Shown in pieces: positions 37,201 through 47,303 of a stretch of DNA of 64,000 nucleotides. This DNA comes from Pycnopodia helianthoides (Eukaryota; Echinodermata; Asteroidea; Forcipulatida; Asteriidae), in the NCBI GenBank assembly GCA_032158295.1, contig CM063246.1, positions 6,725,491 to 6,789,490 on the forward strand, written 5' to 3'. Numbering within the stretch: position 1 is the stretch's first letter; each line of letters starts with the position of its first letter. A program made the position numbers and the translations under genes. The notes under the pieces are model-generated. The model saw only the letters and a list, made by a program, of their open reading frames with translations. It was not told the origin of the DNA and did no database searches.

Positions 37201-40200
37201 ACAAACCATGCATGGCTTAGGTATAGACCTTTCCATTGCAACGTCACAGCTCAAGTTTTTGCCAACCAAGGTTGGAAAGCTATGGGAAGCCATAAATGCA
37301 AAGCAAAAACAGATAGCCACAGTTTGTAACAATGTAAAACAAATATTCAAAAATACTGTTGAATTTGTTATAAACAAAGCATTCAATCATGGGATGTTTA
37401 GTTTTCTAACTGAAAGTTTGCAGAAATGTTGAATTTGGTCACTACATCTGTTAACACAATTGAATGTTTTGCTAACATTTGGCCGTCCCTGCAGTTTGTT
37501 TCTCAACAAAGGTTAGAAAGGTCTATGCACAACTAGCAGACAAAACCATCAAAAATACTGAGCTCAACTGCTCTCACTGCCCCCACTGCCCTCTGTGGGA
37601 TACAGTGTATCGATAATAATAATATTTACTTATAACGCGCTATTTCATTGACATCACAGCGCTGTGGCAAGCATCAAACCTCAGCAGAGAGAACATTCCA
37701 GAAAAAGGAAGATCCAACATTTAAAAAAAACAAGAATACTGTTGGACTCTGATTATGGTGGTATTTCCGATCCCATGTAGAGCACAGTGCAGTCTTCAGT
37801 CCAACAGAATCAACTGAAACATGCTGTTGGATTCTGAAAGGTTTGGGATGGTTAGGATTAACAGATGCAATCAATTTACAACAAATTTTGATTCAAATTG
37901 ATTAGATTAATCTGACCTTGATTTCAGCTGGTTTGTAGTATTTCCTGTTGGAATCCTCCACTAGTGTGCCATAACCATCTCTCAAGAATCGTCTGAAACC
38001 ATATTTCCCCTTCAACTTCCGGATGATTTTATCAAACGTCTTCTTTCTAAGAGCTTCATCTTTGATGGCAAAAGCTGGGAAACTAATGGCTGGAATCAAC
38101 GACGCATCTGTGTTCTAAATCACAGAGAAAAGGTGATCATTATCAGAAAGATGATTCTTCATTAAAGGAAAGTTACAGAATTGGTAAGAAAAAAACTTGT
38201 AAAATATACTTTTTGATCACAGATTTACATAAAACTTACACGGTCTAATGATGATGATAGTAGAAAACATCCCTTGAAATATTTCTGTCTGAAATGCCAT
38301 ATTTGATGAGAAATGAATAAACTAATTTTCCGATTGGAGTTTATCGCTCAGTGAGTGTTTTATTCATTTGTTGAATCTATATGATTTTTTATGCAAATGT
38401 GTAATCGGTTTTTCACTATTTTCTCGTGACCCAGATGGCCGATCGATCTCAAACTTCTACAGGTTTGTCAGTTTATGTATATGGTGGATTACATAAAGTG
38501 CCTACTGCCAGCAACTGTTTTGTTAGCAAAAACCAATTCTGTAATGTTCCTTTAAATATCTTTATAACTTTAATTTTACTGGAAAACATAATGCAAACAA
38601 ATCAATGTTTAGTGTATCAGAAATACGTAATAGGTTGATCTACTTGACTCCAAACTGAAGCCAATCTACTGACCTTTGAACTACTTTCCCTTGGCAGTAG
38701 ACTTTGCAGAATTGTTCGGTTCCGTCCATGAGCATCAGGATCTACGTAGAGGATTGACCATGACGTACCTTCACGACCAAATAGATTGAAACCATTGCTG
38801 GCTTCTAGAGCTGCTATTGCCATGCCGATGGAACTGTTGATGTAAGCAAAATACTGAGTTCAATTTTGTTCACTTTATTTCTTTGCTCTACATGCAAACC
38901 AGAGAGTAAGTCAAGTGTCTTAATCAAAGGTGATGATGCAACTGGTGCATGTTTTGTACCCTTCGTATATATCATCTCCTGTTAGGTTCTATTTGCAAGT
39001 TACAGGCAACCAGTTCCAAGCAATCTCCAGGAAAGAAAACTTTCACATTGCAACTTGAACATAATTTTCAAACAAGTAAGATGATGTTATAATGGTCTTT
39101 CCCAACCGCAGTGATCTTAGTGTGTGCAGTGGAGTTGTTTGCCCCAAGGTTACATTTTTCTGTAACAATTGCCTCGTGTGTCAAGGCCTTGGGCCTGATC
39201 AATGTTTTGACACTAAACACATTTTGCCAGAGGCCTAGTCTAAGGTTGCAATAAAACAAGTTTCTGTGAGAACAAGTAGGAGGAATTATTTAAGATAACA
39301 CATGTAACATCCATATACCTACCTCGCATTAAGTTCACATTTGCCTGTGTTGTATTTACTGCCTCTCTCCCACATTCCATAATCTGGTATTCTGTAGGCT
39401 CTCTCAACATAGAATACAAGATTCTGTACAAAGCTGACCTCATCCAGGGTCCATATGATCTACAGAGATATTCAAATCAGCATAAAGATCAAACTCAACA
39501 TAGAATACAAGATTCTGTACAAAGTTGACCTCATCCAGGGTCCATATGATCTACAGAGATATTCAAATCAGCATAAAAGATCAAACTCAACATAGAATAC
39601 AAGATTCTGTACAAAGTTGACCTCATCCAGGGTCCATATGATCTACAGAGATATTCAAATCAGCATAAAAGATCAAACTTAACATAGAATACAAGATTCT
39701 GTACAAAGCTGACCTCATCCAGGGTCCTATGATTCTAGAGACAATAAATCAGCCTAAAGGATCAAACTCAACATAGAATACAAGATTCTGTACAAATTGA
39801 CCACATCCATGGTTCATATGATCTACAGTCAATACATATTTCAAATCATGCATAATTTTTCCCTCCTCACTAAGTATACTACTTAGCATTATTGAAATCC
39901 ACAATTATGAGGAATTATCATCTGCATTTTCCAGTTCAGGAAATCATTAAAGTCAACACAAATGGCCATCGAAACTGCTAACCACAAAAATGACTTGTGG
40001 TATACATGCAAAAACATGTACACGTAATGACCTCGTGTTTTGACCCTAGCAGAGTCTTTCTCAAAGGCTAAACAAAATTCAACTTGCAAGAAAAAAATAT
40101 GAAAAAGAATTGTAACAGTTTGTGATTAAATTCAAATGCAAACAGACCAATAATGAAACCATTTTACCTGCAAACCAGATGAGATCATCTGTACTAGATA

Positions 40201-43200
40201 CAAGAGATATAGAGACACTACATCAATCTGTAGATGATGAAAACTATCCGGTAATGTGTCTCCTCTAACCATATCATAACGGCAGTGAAGTGCATTCTCC
40301 TCACATTGTGAATACTTAAACTTCTCCAACTAAAAACATAAAATCAAACACAAGATGTATTTCGAAACTATCAAGAATAAGACTGGTGTCATTGTTTGTT
40401 GAAGAAAATATTTCTAGCAGGGCAAATCTGGCAACCAAAACTAATTGTCTTTATAAGTAGGATTTGAAGCTTTGCATGGTGGGAGTATAACTAAGAGAGG
40501 TTTGCGGTAACACCGTGTTAAAATCTCTTTTGAGTAACTGTTGGTCAGACGATCAGAGCATACTGATCGAAACGTTGAGTCGTTAACAACCGGTTCTTTT
40601 CAGAACCAACAGTTACTAGAGATTTGAACATGGTGTTACCGCAAACCTCTCTTAGTAATTGTCTTTATCTTAAAATACATTCACTGTACACGTATCAGAC
40701 TAAATACAAAACTTGACAAAGAACAAGTTCTCTTAATCAACTATGATGCATTTCCAGTAATTTTCTCTAAGAATGAACTTTGACAGATGATGCTGTTTCA
40801 AAACGAAAAATATAAAAAAAGACCTTCAAATATGCCACGGACAATGCACAAAATACATAACATACAAAATATTGTTTGTACATGGATGGTGGACATGAAT
40901 TGATGTCGGAATCCCAAGAATACTATAATTTTAGCTTTTAATTAACTTACTACTTATATCAGTATTGACTGGACGATAAAGATTCTCACCTTATCCGCTT
41001 GTCGGAGGTAACAGTATAAAATACCTCTCATGCATTTCACTGAACTCTGCTCCAACTCATAAGTACGTCCATGATCATTGTCAATTTTCCTGAAGAATAA
41101 GATGGAACAATCTAAAAGTTAATTTTTCCTTTTAATATCGAGTTCTCATTTCGTATTATCAGGTAACCACAGTGTTACCTCTCGCTGATCCTAAAACAGA
41201 AGCACTTTTGAAATTGTTAAAACTGGAGAATTTGTAAATTTGCTTTTGACGCCAGCTGACTTTTCCATCACTAGGTCAAGGGTCAAGATATATTAAGATA
41301 CAGGCCAGGAAGAATCCTTCCCTAATCCCTTTCTCTCTCTCTTTAGGCATGGGTTGTGAGAATTCTTTTGTGATGGGTTGTGAGAGTTACAGATGTATGT
41401 GTGAGTTTGTAGTGACATTCAAACCGAGTACTTACAACAAAAGGGACAATAGGTCCACGTTTGTTATCACAAAGGAAAACAATGGGGTCCACGTTGTCAG
41501 GACAAAGAGTTGAACAAAGGAGGGTCCATGATTGGAGGTCATTACACACTTGTGTGTGTGTGTGTGGGGGGGGGGGTTAAGTGTCTCTACTTGATGAATA
41601 GGCCTTAAATCATAATAATAATCATAATTTGGGAGGCTAATCATCCTTACTTGCAGCTTAGAAGCTGAACAGTGAAGGACGCAGCCACAACGTGGTTGAG
41701 CAGCAGGCATGCAAGGGCGCCTTTGGCAGCCAGCCACATCAACCCATATATGACCATGGAGCACAGCCAGAGGTACAAAGTGTGGTTTTTTCCTCGAGGG
41801 CCCAGAGAAAAAGCCCTTGTGGCATAGGAGAGAAACACACAACTCTACTCACATAAATGGCCTTAGCCGGGAATCGAACCAGGGCCACATTGATAAGATG
41901 CAAGCGCTTTATGCACTAGCCACTCATACCCCATCACACTTAGAGGTATAATAATAACCAAAGAAGAGAATTGCACAGCTTTAGACATGGGATAGGCAAA
42001 AGAGAACCTTCTATAATACCTATGCAGGGTTCTGCCCAGGATTTCTTTAGTGGTGGAAAAATGTTTCACTGGAAACTATTGTTAGATGGATCAGTTACAC
42101 GGTAGATCATATAAATAGACTCAAATCAAAGAAGTACTCAAAATAAATGGCTTCGGATACCATTTTTACTGGTAAATACCAAATTTGACAGAGAAAATTC
42201 TGCCAGTGGTGGTTGGGGAATCCTGAGTGCTGGGCGGGTTTTCCAGCACCAACCACTGTGGGCAGAACCCTGCTATGAAAGAACGCCCTGGGGTCGATTT
42301 CACAAAACTCTTCCTAACTTAGGACTAGTCCTAGGCAATGCTATGAGATAGGACTTACTGGTCCTAACTTAAGACTAGTCCTATCTCTTAGCATTGCCTA
42401 GGACTAGTCCTAAGTTAGGAAGAGTTTTGTGAAATCGACCCCTGGTGACTTCTTTGAACTAAATAAAGTGTAGTGGTCCTAACCTACCTGTATGCTAAAG
42501 CCAAGCTCCATGTTGCTACAGCACAGTAGATACTGTCTCTAACATGAGCAACATGAGCTCTCTTGATGTTTGCAGTATTGCCTGGGTACAGACCAATGGT
42601 TGCACTTTGACGCTCCAACAGCTGCTCTTTAACTAGAATCAGGAAAGAAGTAACGTCATAAATAAAACGCATTCAATGTATTGTAGCGTGATCTAATCTA
42701 AATGGAGTCCTTGTGTAACCTGTAACCAGATGCCTACAAGAAAACACAAGTGCTATCAGAATACATCTTTCAACAAGATTCGTATTTGACCTCAAAAACA
42801 CGTCCAACTTGGCAGTATAACTTATATTTTATTTAAAATATTTAAAACCTTATTATACATTGTATAGACGATGTGACCTGTGACATCACATGTTTACAAA
42901 AGAGCCACAGAGCCTGGACTTCCGGCGGGCACATTTGTACACAGCTCAATGGAAGAATACAAGAAATCTTATGTTTTATGGAGATCGCACTGTCTGATTT
43001 TCCTCAACTTTTGACATGAAGAAAGGGGGGGACTTCTCAAAAGCTGTACAGCTGTTGCTTTTGTAAATTTTGAATTTATGTGAAAATTACGACACAAAAT
43101 ATAAATTTCCCCATTGAGCCTGTGTAGCATCTTGCCCGTCGGGAAATGCATTATAGGCCTAATGTACGAGGTCACCATTCTGTAAACAAATGTAACATGG

Positions 43201-44023
43201 TCTATAACCACACAGTCTAAGCGCGCAGTCATTCGTCCAATCACAGAGTCTATAACAACTAGATTCCTGGAAGCATGAACTCCTTGCCACTCTGATGGTG
43301 TGTCCCAGAATCCAGCGAGGCGTCGTCGGCTCAATCTCCATTTTACACAACTTGTGGGTTTGTTACAGTCTAAATAATGTCAACCTGCCTACATGCCTGA
43401 CCTGTTTACCGAAGATCAGGATAGGAGCTTATCACTATTCAAATTGGCCTGCCAATTAGTGTATTTTAGTGTATTTAATTAGTGTATTTAAAAATGACAG
43501 TTCTCCATCAAAGCAAATTTCCTACCTCCATGATCAAAGTAACCAACTAAAAACCAAGGTCATGGAGATAAACAAACATCCAAAGTGATGATGATCTATC
43601 ATTGTCCAATGATACTGCATTTAAATGTAATCATCTGACCCATTTATGGAAGCCATTTGTTGATTTATCCGTATCTGTACGTTACAGAGACCAACATTGG
43701 CATAAACGCAACGGGAAAGGGGGAGGGAGTACGTGCTAGGTATAGTGGGGCAGGGGGGGGGGACGGACTGCGGGAGGAAGGTTTTGAAGGAGTCAATTGA
43801 CTCAGCTTGACAGCTAGGATGATGTCGGACGTTTCCTTCCCGGTTGAGGTTTTAGAGATTGAGATTATACTTCCACATATCATGGATATTCCTTCCCTCA
43901 TAACGCACATGAATTGTTTCCGAATTGTAATTAAACTGCACAGTTTATAAGCTTACCAAGAACATAGTACGAATGTAAAACTGCTAGCTGTCGAAGATAA
44001 TCTTCGTCCGCCTCGACTGCCAT
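21823..44023 (-). CDS. PHKB: Phosphorylase b kinase regulatory subunit beta, complete, 23 exons
   Basis: Regulatory beta subunit of the (alpha beta gamma delta)4 phosphorylase kinase that activates glycogen phosphorylase. Exons: 44023-43957, 42632-42488, 41089-40990, 40329-40168, 39459-39323, 38833-38674, 38114-37917, 36916-36781, 36089-35931, 35068-34965, 34047-33901, 31621-31433, 30884-30802, 30265-30119, 29743-29617, 29032-28906, 27749-27601, 27100-26898, 25605-25551, 25133-24980, 23623-23454, 22200-22126, 22005-21823. All are GT-AG with matching phases; 3177 bp, 1058 aa (human about 1090). Landmarks: [27 protein letters not shown] helix (exon 4), [12 protein letters not shown] (6), [17 protein letters not shown] (7), [17 protein letters not shown] (11), [22 protein letters not shown] (12), [21 protein letters not shown] (21), DFYNTPP (23). 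Exon 15 encodes an Arg/Ser stretch (SRSRHASSP) suited to regulatory phosphorylation. The C-terminus Cys-Thr-Ile-Cys is CAAX-like. Beta, not alpha, is chosen from the exon 23 and exon 21 matches. The start is the first ATG after the shared promoter. Confidence 0.96.
22227..22330 (+). repeat. (CAA)n microsatellite
   Basis: About 100 bp of CAA repeats with GCAACAT interruptions, in PHKB intron 21 close to exon 22. Confidence 0.95.
22612..23145 (+). repeat. Minisatellite, about 60-bp units
   Basis: Units like CCTCAATTAACACTAGGAGA and CCTCCCATATCCTCCTCTCC, eight or more copies, in PHKB intron 21. Confidence 0.9.
23746..24100 (+). mobile_element. SINE family A, body type II
   Basis: Full-length, PHKB intron 20, with ATT-repeat tail. 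Confidence 0.88.
24301..24452 (+). repeat. Minisatellite, about 38-bp units, 4 copies
   Basis: Units ACATGTAACATGAACTACAT with GTACACCCAAAATACGTC, PHKB intron 20. Confidence 0.92.
25205..25340 (+). repeat. Low-complexity C/A tract
   Basis: A C10 run followed by an A15 run, then CAAACAAA repeats, close upstream (in transcript sense) of PHKB exon 20. Confidence 0.9.
25817..26242 (+). mobile_element. SINE family A, body type I
   Basis: Full-length, PHKB intron 18, tail AAGAAGCCATTATTATTATT. Confidence 0.88.
27317..27665 (-). repeat. 180-bp tandem duplication containing the 3' half and donor of PHKB exon 17
   Basis: The segment starting ACAAAATCAAAATA at 27321 repeats at 27501. The right copy holds the functional exon end. 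The left, intronic copy has an inserted CCAGA and an in-frame stop, so it is dead as coding sequence, but it keeps a donor-like ACTTAC. Confidence 0.9.
28310..28693 (-). mobile_element. MITE family 1, copy 3
   Basis: 384 bp, inverted relative to copy 1, TTAA on both sides, in the PHKB intron between exons 16 and 17. Confidence 0.9.
31040..31180 (-). mobile_element. tRNA-like SINE head, family D
   Basis: Minus strand reads GGTGGTCTAGTTGGTTGAGA then GGTCTTGGGTTCAAATCCCA, an A-box and B-box arrangement. In PHKB intron 12. Following sequence to about 31370 may belong to it. Confidence 0.65.
31746..32114 (+). mobile_element. MITE family 1, copy 4
   Basis: 369 bp in PHKB intron 11. Its right-hand TTAA is part of the 6-bp target duplication of the element at 32119-33583. 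Confidence 0.9.
32119..33583. mobile_element. 1465-bp DNA element with CAGGGATGCCAGT ends
   Basis: Perfect 13-bp inverted ends CAGGGATGCCAGT, flanked by the 6-bp duplication CTTTAA (32113-32118 and 33584-33589). CAGGG ends suggest hAT, but the duplication is 6 bp rather than 8. Subterminal regions hold palindromes (around GGAATTCCGGCAATAGCCGG and GTATCGGCCC). Small frames inside do not resemble a transposase. In PHKB intron 11. Confidence 0.85.
33592..33762. mobile_element. Foldback element with TTCCTGCGAATGCGAA arms
   Basis: CTTCCTGCGAATGCGAATGC on the left pairs with GCGAAGCGAATTTTG-type sequence and TTTGCAGGAAATATGAACC on the right. Lies directly after the 1465-bp element. Confidence 0.65.
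34384..34880 (+). repeat. Minisatellite, about 53-bp units, about 9 copies
   Basis: Units GTGAGTATGTGTTCAAGTGG with TTCTGAGAAGAACTGAAGG, starting about 85 bp from PHKB exon 10, in intron 10. Confidence 0.93.
35137..35393 (+). mobile_element. SINE family B, copy 4
   Basis: Near-complete. Its 3' end touches the tail of the minus-strand LINE fragment at 35398-35885. PHKB intron 9. Confidence 0.85.
35398..35885 (-). mobile_element. LINE 3' end fragment
   Basis: 100-residue frame (35882-35580) with [29 protein letters not shown] and [17 protein letters not shown], the C-terminal end of a non-LTR reverse transcriptase. An ATAATA tail follows. 5' truncated 46 bp from the PHKB exon 9 donor. Confidence 0.9.
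36239..36263 (+). repeat. (CA)n microsatellite
   Basis: About twelve CA units, PHKB intron 8. Confidence 0.9.
36450..36766. mobile_element. MITE family 2, copy interrupted by the 142-bp element
   Basis: Both ends are recognisable; removing 36526-36673 restores a family-length element in PHKB intron 8. Confidence 0.85.
36526..36667. mobile_element. 142-bp element with 6-bp target duplication, copy 2 (nested)
   Basis: Same length and ends as 13109-13250, flanked by GACATG at 36520-36525 and 36668-36673. It sits inside a GGGCCC-ended element in PHKB intron 8, so it is the younger insertion. Confidence 0.92.
36975..37154 (+). mobile_element. SINE family A, 3' part only
   Basis: Lacks the tRNA-like head; body type I end and ATT tail, PHKB intron 7. 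Confidence 0.8.
37223..37526. mobile_element. Dispersed element with ATAGACCTTTC ends, copy 2
   Basis: Inverted ends ATAGACCTTTC / GAAAGGTCTAT bound about 304 bp in PHKB intron 7. Confidence 0.65.
37615..37690 (-). mobile_element. LINE/SINE-type 3' tail fragment
   Basis: ATAATAATAATATTTACTTA followed by AACGCGCTATTTC resembles the tails at 8361 and 35398. The extent is uncertain. Confidence 0.45.
38166..38551 (-). mobile_element. MITE family 1, copy 5
   Basis: 386 bp, inverted, in PHKB intron 6, TTAA on both sides. Confidence 0.9.
39406..39850 (-). repeat. 91-bp tandem array containing the 5' end and acceptor of PHKB exon 5
   Basis: AACATAGAATACAAGATTCT recurs at 39406, 39497, 39589, 39681 and 39770. 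The leftmost is the functional exon 5. The copies on the right lie in intron 4 and include up to 54 bp of exon plus the acceptor, though the last two are eroded there. Confidence 0.92.
40485..40665. mobile_element. Foldback element with CTAAGAGAGGTTTGCGGTAA arms
   Basis: Left arm CTAAGAGAGGTTTGCGGTAA and its complement on the right enclose paired AACTGTTGG / CCAACAGTT arms. In PHKB intron 3. A half-copy of related sequence lies near 29380-29420. Confidence 0.75.
41634..41938 (-). mobile_element. SINE family C, unexpanded copy
   Basis: Inverted copy of the family in PHKB intron 2, with a tRNA-like head (GGTTCGATTCCCGGC) and a single copy of the segment amplified at 851-1022. Confidence 0.82.
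42290..42442. mobile_element. 153-bp near-perfect palindromic element
   Basis: Arms starting GGGGTCGATTTCACAAAACT pair over about 65 bp with very few mismatches, with inner core GGACTAGTCCTAGGCAATGC. In PHKB intron 2. Confidence 0.85.
42880..43230. repeat. Dispersed repeat shared with 46570-46905, copy 1
   Basis: GACATCACATGTTTACA and GAGCCTGGACTTCC match the other copy in inverted orientation. PHKB intron 1. Confidence 0.65.
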
Positions 44024-44257
44024 TCTGCATCATCACTAAACTTGTTCAAATCCTTTCTTTTAAAAAGTGTTTCAAGCCCGTTTGATGGGGAATGTTTTTC
44101 ATATTAATAATCATAAATATATACATGTCTTAGATTCAGTTTAAACACATTTTAGTAATAATTACTTAAAACTCAAATACGCTAAATTTTTTGAAGAAAT
44201 GTATTTTAATGATATACTTTATATTGTACAAACTATAGTTTATGAAAGAGGCTCAAA
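44024..44257. promoter_or_regulatory. Head-to-head interval: putative bidirectional promoter of PHKB and PYURF
   Basis: The start codons of PHKB (minus) and PYURF (plus) are 234 bp apart and point away from each other. The interval is strongly AT-rich and has no obvious CpG cluster. It contains TATA-like runs on both strands (for example around 44125-44140 and 44215-44225) but none I can assign with confidence. Shared control is inferred from spacing alone. Confidence 0.6.
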
Positions 44258-44265
44258 ATGGCGGC
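44255..44265 (+). promoter_or_regulatory. YY1-like motif over the PYURF start codon
   Basis: AAAATGGCGGC spans the initiator ATG. This matches the YY1 consensus (AANATGGCGGC) that often overlaps translation starts in metazoan genes with short 5' leaders. It supports the chosen start and suggests that transcription begins close upstream. Confidence 0.5.
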
Positions 44266-45709
44266 GCCCATGAGACGAATTTTCTCCGCTGGTTCTCAAT
44301 ATATTTTTAACAAGTTTGCAAGCTGTAGATCAGCATATACATGTGTCAAACAATTTCATCAATCCACAATTGTTTGTGAACCAAAGGATTTTGATGAAAG
44401 TATTTTAGACACCATAGCTTGTCCATTATCCAAGACTCCATTAAGGTATTGTATTTCCAATGGATATATGAGTGACATTATACATCATCACACAGCGCTG
44501 AACTTAAGCAATTTTTTTGTTAAAGTAACATTAAGCACTTAAAGGAACATTACAGAATTGGTTTTTCTAACAAAACAGTTGCTGTCAGTGTAAGCAACTT
44601 ATGTAACCCACCAAATTAGTTTATTCATTTCTCATCAAATATGGCATTTCAGACAGAAATATTTCAAGGGATGTTTTCTACTATCATCATCATTAGCGTG
44701 TAAGTTTTATGTAAATCTGTGATAAAAAAGTATATTTTACAAGTTTTTTTCTTACCAGTTCCTTTAAATTTGCTCACCGTTAATTAAGCAGTGCTATTGA
44801 AATAAACCATCAACAATGATGTTTTGTTGCCCCCCCCAAAAAAAATTGAAAACAAACATTTACATATAATTATACTTACCTTGGGGAGTTTATGCATTCT
44901 GATTGGTCGAAGACAAGTCACGTGGGCTGTATTAACATGTGATATATTAAAAGAATAAATTAAATAGTGACTAAATAGCCCATAAACAAGCCACTTGTGT
45001 AAAAGTGAACTTTATGCACTGTGCATGTTATGCAGGGAACTATCAAATCAACTGTTATGATTGTGCGTATTGTTTTGGTGTTGTTTCTTTGCAAGGATAG
45101 GTTGTGCTGTGTGTATGCGCTGAATGTGCATTGCACAATTAATATATCAATTTTAAATTTACCTTTTTAAATTTTAAATGAAACCAACATAAGTCAAGCA
45201 ATGTTGAATCATCTTCCAGAATCAATGATATAATATCAATGTAAAATATATAATGCAGGAAAAAACACAACTTCATAAAATAGTTGACCTGGCCCAATTT
45301 CATAGAGCTGTGAAATACGCTTGCGCCAAGCAAATTTTTCTGCTAAAGTAAGCACAAAAACTTGCTTACCAAGAAGCAGCGCACTGAAATTGTCCCCTGC
45401 TTGACTTGCAAACTGTGAAGTTAATAATGATGTTGTTCTTGTATTGTTGAGGTCGAATAAATAATAATAATAATAAAAACAAATTCTGCTCCAGCATCTT
45501 GAGAAAGAAACTTAATTTATGTTTAATTTTCCTTATTGTCCACATGCAGGTACGATGAAACAACATTGGAGCTGGTAAATGATGAGTTAGGAGTAGCATA
45601 TAAGATCACTGATGGAATCCCTAATCTTTTACCGCATGATGCAAGAATGATCAAACAAGACAAAGATGCAATACAAAAGACTAACAACGATGACGATGTT
45701 CAGAAATAA
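44258..45709 (+). CDS. PYURF: PREY/PYURF-like mitochondrial Trm112-family protein, 2 exons
   Basis: Small Trm112-like (UPF0434) protein. In mammals PREY is a mitochondrial factor that supports SAM-dependent methyltransferases of coenzyme Q and complex I biogenesis. Exon 1 is 44258-44445 and exon 2 is 45550-45709 (donor GTATTG, acceptor CATGCAG, phase 2). They give 115 residues, against 114 in human. The first ~36 residues are rich in Arg, Lys and Ser with no acidic residue, as in a mitochondrial presequence. The core runs ILDTIACPLSKTPLRYD, then VNDELGVAYKITDGIPNLLP and DARM, the family signature. Translation read through the donor gives a false 94-residue product. The intron carries a deleted foldback element (44543-44763). 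In vertebrates the same transcript also encodes PIGY; I see no PIGY-like frame downstream here. The start overlaps a YY1-like motif. Confidence 0.94.
44543..44763 (+). mobile_element. MITE family 1, copy 6, internally deleted
   Basis: 221 bp in the PYURF intron. Both ends and TTAA sites remain, but about 150 bp of the left-central part is missing. Confidence 0.88.
45293..45398. mobile_element. MITE family 2, short copy
   Basis: One clear GGCCCAATTTCATAGAGCTG end and a weak opposite end, in the PYURF intron. Confidence 0.6.
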
Positions 45710-45956
45710 CCTAAAGATCACGTCAAAATACAACAGGCTCTGTGCCTACGGATTGAACTCAACCAGGGCTGCCATCATGGAATTTTAAGATCACACCAAA
45801 TACAACAGAATTCATCTCTACTGTTGTAACCCAACCAAGCTTTCTACAAGGAATTTCTCGCATCCATCAGGAATTCTTGTCAATGGACTTTCAGTCACTA
45901 GTGTATGATCCAGAAGTCTTTAAACAGGAGAAGACTGAAGAATGACTTGAAGAAGG

Positions 45957-46020
45957 GGAAGCATGGGCGTGGGAGGGGCGTGTAAGGGGTGTGGGAGGGG
46001 CGTGGAAGTGGGAAGGGTTG
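45957..46020 (+). other. G-rich tract in the PYURF 3' region
   Basis: Repeated GGGCGTGGGAGGGGCGTG-type sequence with at least four runs of three or more G on the plus strand. It could form a G-quadruplex in the 3' UTR RNA or be a GC-box-like cluster. Nothing shows function. Confidence 0.4.
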
Positions 46021-46300
46021 GGACTACAAAATGACACCTACAGTCTGCTTATTACATTTGAGAAATAGTCTCTTTTATTTCTACAAAAGAAGCAAAAATA
46101 TGATGTTGATTGAAACAAATTGAAAATGTACAATTGAAATTATTGTAGCTCACTGTCAGCAGATGACAAATACATTGTCGAAATCTTTACACAATTTTAT
46201 TACTAAAAAATGCAACATTAAAAAAAAATATCACAGTTGAGGTATTAACAATGCCACACATTTCAATCAGTCAGGTCATTATACTAAATGAACAAAAAAC

Positions 46301-46306
46301 AATAAA
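46301..46306 (+). terminator. Candidate polyadenylation signal of PYURF
   Basis: First canonical AATAAA on the plus strand that I noticed after the PYURF stop codon (about 590 bp downstream), followed within 20 bp by a GT-containing stretch. Confidence 0.45.
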
Positions 46307-46569
46307 AATGTTCAGGGTAAATATCTGTCAACATGAGCCTCGTTTGTCTGTCTGTTGAACTGAGATTTCATTTTGTATAGTTGATGATGGTACCATTCTC
46401 CCCATGACTTTAGATTGGTTTCTAGTTTAATCATCACTAAAAAAACCTCATTACTGTTAAGTTACAAAACAAAACTCTGTCGAAAAAAGGCTGGAAGTCA
46501 AAACAATCTACACAGAATGTTTGAACTTCTTGATTTAACGGTAAAAGTAAACACAAAGATCAGCATTTT

Positions 46570-46905
46570 CCAAACACAATTGACCATGTGACCTTTGTTA
46601 ACAAAACAAGTGCCTTGTACAATCCAGGGCATTTTCCGGCAGACAAGATACTACACTGGTCGTATTTTACATGTATCATAGTTTCCACATAGATTCAAGA
46701 GTTATAAAAATAACAGCTGGACAAGTTTTGAGATATGCTCCCCTTTCTTCATATCAATCGTACAGTGCAACTTCCATGAAATACAAGATCTCATGCTTTC
46801 TTCCATATGGGCATACATGTACAAATCCTGCTTGCAGGAAGTCCAGGCTTTTTGGCTCTTTTTTAACAAGTGAAGTCACAGGTTACATGGTCTATACAAA
46901 CTTCT
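46570..46905. repeat. Dispersed repeat shared with 42880-43230, copy 2
   Basis: Ends near CCATGTGACC and GGTTACATGGTCTATA form weak inverted repeats. In the PYURF-CPSF1 convergent interval. Confidence 0.6.
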
Positions 46906-47303
46906 TAAACTTCTTAATATCTGCAGAGTGAATGTACTTGACCATACTCGGTATAACCATCTTTTTGGAACTTGGTTTAAAACCATTTTGTTACAAGTTT
47001 ACACATGAATTTTTTTCCATATCGGAAAACAAAAAATGACATTTGAGAAGGCTACTCATGGATGTTCAACAAAATACACGAAAAATTCATTAAAAAGGGT
47101 GACAAATAATGAAATGATCTCCAAGAAATCAAAGGGAACATCAACGGTTCTTACGTTGCAATCTCTACATCTCAGCACAGACTTCAAGTTTTCTTGTTTT
47201 ATACAAAGAGAAGCAAAGGTCCCCTTGATGCAATCTCTGCATCTCAGCACAGACTTCAAGTTTTCTTAATAATTCAAAGAGTATGGAAAGCCTCTACTAC
47301 CCA

